From positions 1 through 64,000 of the forward strand of contig NZ_AUKI01000002.1 of NCBI RefSeq assembly GCF_000424665.1: 64,000 bases of DNA. Reading direction: 5' to 3'. Within the stretch, counting starts at the first letter, position 1, and each line of letters starts with the position of its first letter. The notes under the pieces are model-generated. The model saw only the letters and a program-made list of their open reading frames with translations, was not told where the DNA came from and searched no databases. The translations under genes were made by a program, and so were the position numbers. The stretch is from Salinimicrobium terrae DSM 17865. GTDB lineage: Bacteria; Bacteroidota; Bacteroidia; Flavobacteriales; Flavobacteriaceae. Below, in pieces: positions 63,138 through 64,000 of the stretch.

Positions 63138-63917
63138 TTAATCAAGAACCAGTAGAGGAACATTTGAATGCAGGGTAAGCAAGTTTGTAAGTCGGCCTGG
63201 AGAAGCCTCACTTCCCGGTAAATGGGTTTTTGGCATTATGGCCAGCATATCCATATCATTCTTTTGAATATAACTAAGAATGCCCAGTTCAATATCTTCA
63301 CTTTCGTGGAAAGTATGGTGAGAATAGAACATTTCAAGGAAGTAATTCAAAGTAGCCTCATTACTCTCATCGTCCTCATTATATCCCATTGCCATTTCCT
63401 TTTGCTGAATGGTCAAAACATGGACCTGAGTCTGATGTTTTCGGGAAACCTCCAAAAGGGTATATAAAGGAGACCTGTCGGCTATCTTTTCATTACCCAG
63501 AGAGAGGATGATGGTGTTGAGCCTGAATTTCTTATACTTTTCAGGAATAACAAGTACCGGAAGATCTGCTTCCTGAACAAGATTTGAAGTTGTGGTGGCA
63601 ATATTCTCTTCTCCGGGTTTTGCTCCCCGGGTTCCCATTATAATGAGATCTATCTTTAGCTCTTTTTGAAGCTGAATGATTGAAGATACCAGCTCCCCAC
63701 TACGCACTATGGAATGAATTTCCGGAAGAAGAGGCTTTTTGTACTTTTTTATGATCTTCTTAAAATTTTCTTTAATGGCATTGACATCAGAGTTCTCGTT
63801 AGAAATATTTAGAAGGAACAAAGTGATAGAAGGATCCTTATCTGCAAAATTTACAGCATACTCCAATGCATTTTTGGATACTTCAGAAAAATCGAAGGGA
63901 ATTAGGATATTTTTCAT
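63138..63917 (-). CDS. Tandem universal stress protein
   Basis: A 259-residue cytoplasmic protein with two UspA domains. The first starts NILIPFDFSEVSKNALEYAVNFA and ends with the nucleotide-binding line MGTRGAKPGEENIATTTSNLVQEADLPVLVIP. The second is more degenerate and ends MPKTHLPGSEASPGRLTNLLTLHSNVPLLVL. The chosen ATG gives a standard Usp start; the frame is open for ten more codons. Such proteins bind ATP or AMP and rise under stress; the specific role is unknown. It lies 100 bases upstream of pckA on the same strand, probably as a separate transcript. Confidence 0.92.
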   Translation of the reverse strand: MKNILIPFDFSEVSKNALEYAVNFADKDPSITLFLLNISNENSDVNAIKENFKKIIKKYKKPLLPEIHSIVRSGELVSSIIQLQKELKIDLIIMGTRGAKPGEENIATTTSNLVQEADLPVLVIPEKYKKFRLNTIILSLGNEKIADRSPLYTLLEVSRKHQTQVHVLTIQQKEMAMGYNEDDESNEATLNYFLEMFYSHHTFHESEDIELGILSYIQKNDMDMLAIMPKTHLPGSEASPGRLTNLLTLHSNVPLLVLD

Positions 63918-64000
63918 GGCTTTAAAATTGCGGAAAATGCTGTACATATTCCTGATTTATATCACCTTAAAGATACCTCTAGTAAAAACTGTTAATCATG

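Overview
The window reads as a stretch of chromosome from a Bacteroidetes bacterium, most likely a marine or saline Flavobacteriaceae member. The evidence is an AT-rich genome with close packing, Bacteroidetes-type -7 promoter elements (TAnnTTTG, in places with an upstream TTG), the complete moxR-DUF58-batA-B-C-D-E block, an IPExxxVDY-family gene beside pyk, a Bacteroidetes-style sdhCAB, and many lipoproteins. No tRNA, rRNA or CRISPR array was seen. The only mobile DNA is the 3' end of an IS3-type transposase at the left edge.

Layout. 1-340: IS3 transposase tail and a short hairpin repeat. 343-1921 (minus): pheS followed by two coupled small genes, one a 55-residue membrane protein. 2020-2954: a conserved hypothetical and a CvpA-like protein transcribed divergently from promoters so close to the ATGs that both mRNAs may be leaderless. 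2987-5537: a beta-carbonic anhydrase facing a small unknown protein plus an SbtA-type bicarbonate permease. 5710-14772 (minus): the nine-gene moxR/Bat operon. 14921-25024: accessory metabolism, comprising a DUF4382 lipoprotein, an operon of degenerate aldo/keto reductase, SDR, AlbA_2 protein and phosphoesterase, then acyl-ACP desaturase, CapA-like protein, EamA permease and Old Yellow Enzyme. 25105-29488: an ALDH7-type dehydrogenase, 3-hydroxyanthranilate dioxygenase, a secreted isoaspartyl peptidase and outer-membrane phospholipase A. 29620-35801: a GbsR/MarR-type regulator followed by a complete RND tripartite efflux operon. 35962-38864: YciI lipoprotein, CYTH protein, NAD(P)-binding protein and DNA polymerase IV. 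38990-47449: housekeeping genes, with pyk, IPExxxVDY, rnc, fabF and acpP on the minus strand and purN, rnhA, a PfkB kinase and a PurF-type amidotransferase on the plus strand.

47899-63037 is a C3/C4 acid metabolism island. On the minus strand lie methylmalonyl-CoA epimerase and the four subunits of a biotin-dependent, Na+-pumping decarboxylase. No biotin carboxylase gene is present among them. On the plus strand lie both methylmalonyl-CoA mutase subunits, a CoA-transferase, and succinate dehydrogenase/fumarate reductase. PEP carboxykinase follows on the minus strand. Together these genes could interconvert fumarate, succinate, succinyl-CoA, methylmalonyl-CoA and propionyl-CoA, with one decarboxylation step coupled to sodium export. 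A universal stress protein closes the window.

Most genes belong to well-known families. The least explained items are the small genes after pheS, the 96-residue partner of the bicarbonate permease, the catalytically degraded aldo/keto reductase and its operon, the TonB-plug-like periplasmic protein, the secreted YciI lipoprotein, and the CoA-transferase plus decarboxylase arrangement. No clearly new multi-gene system was identified. Assignments rest on reading motifs by eye; no database search was run.
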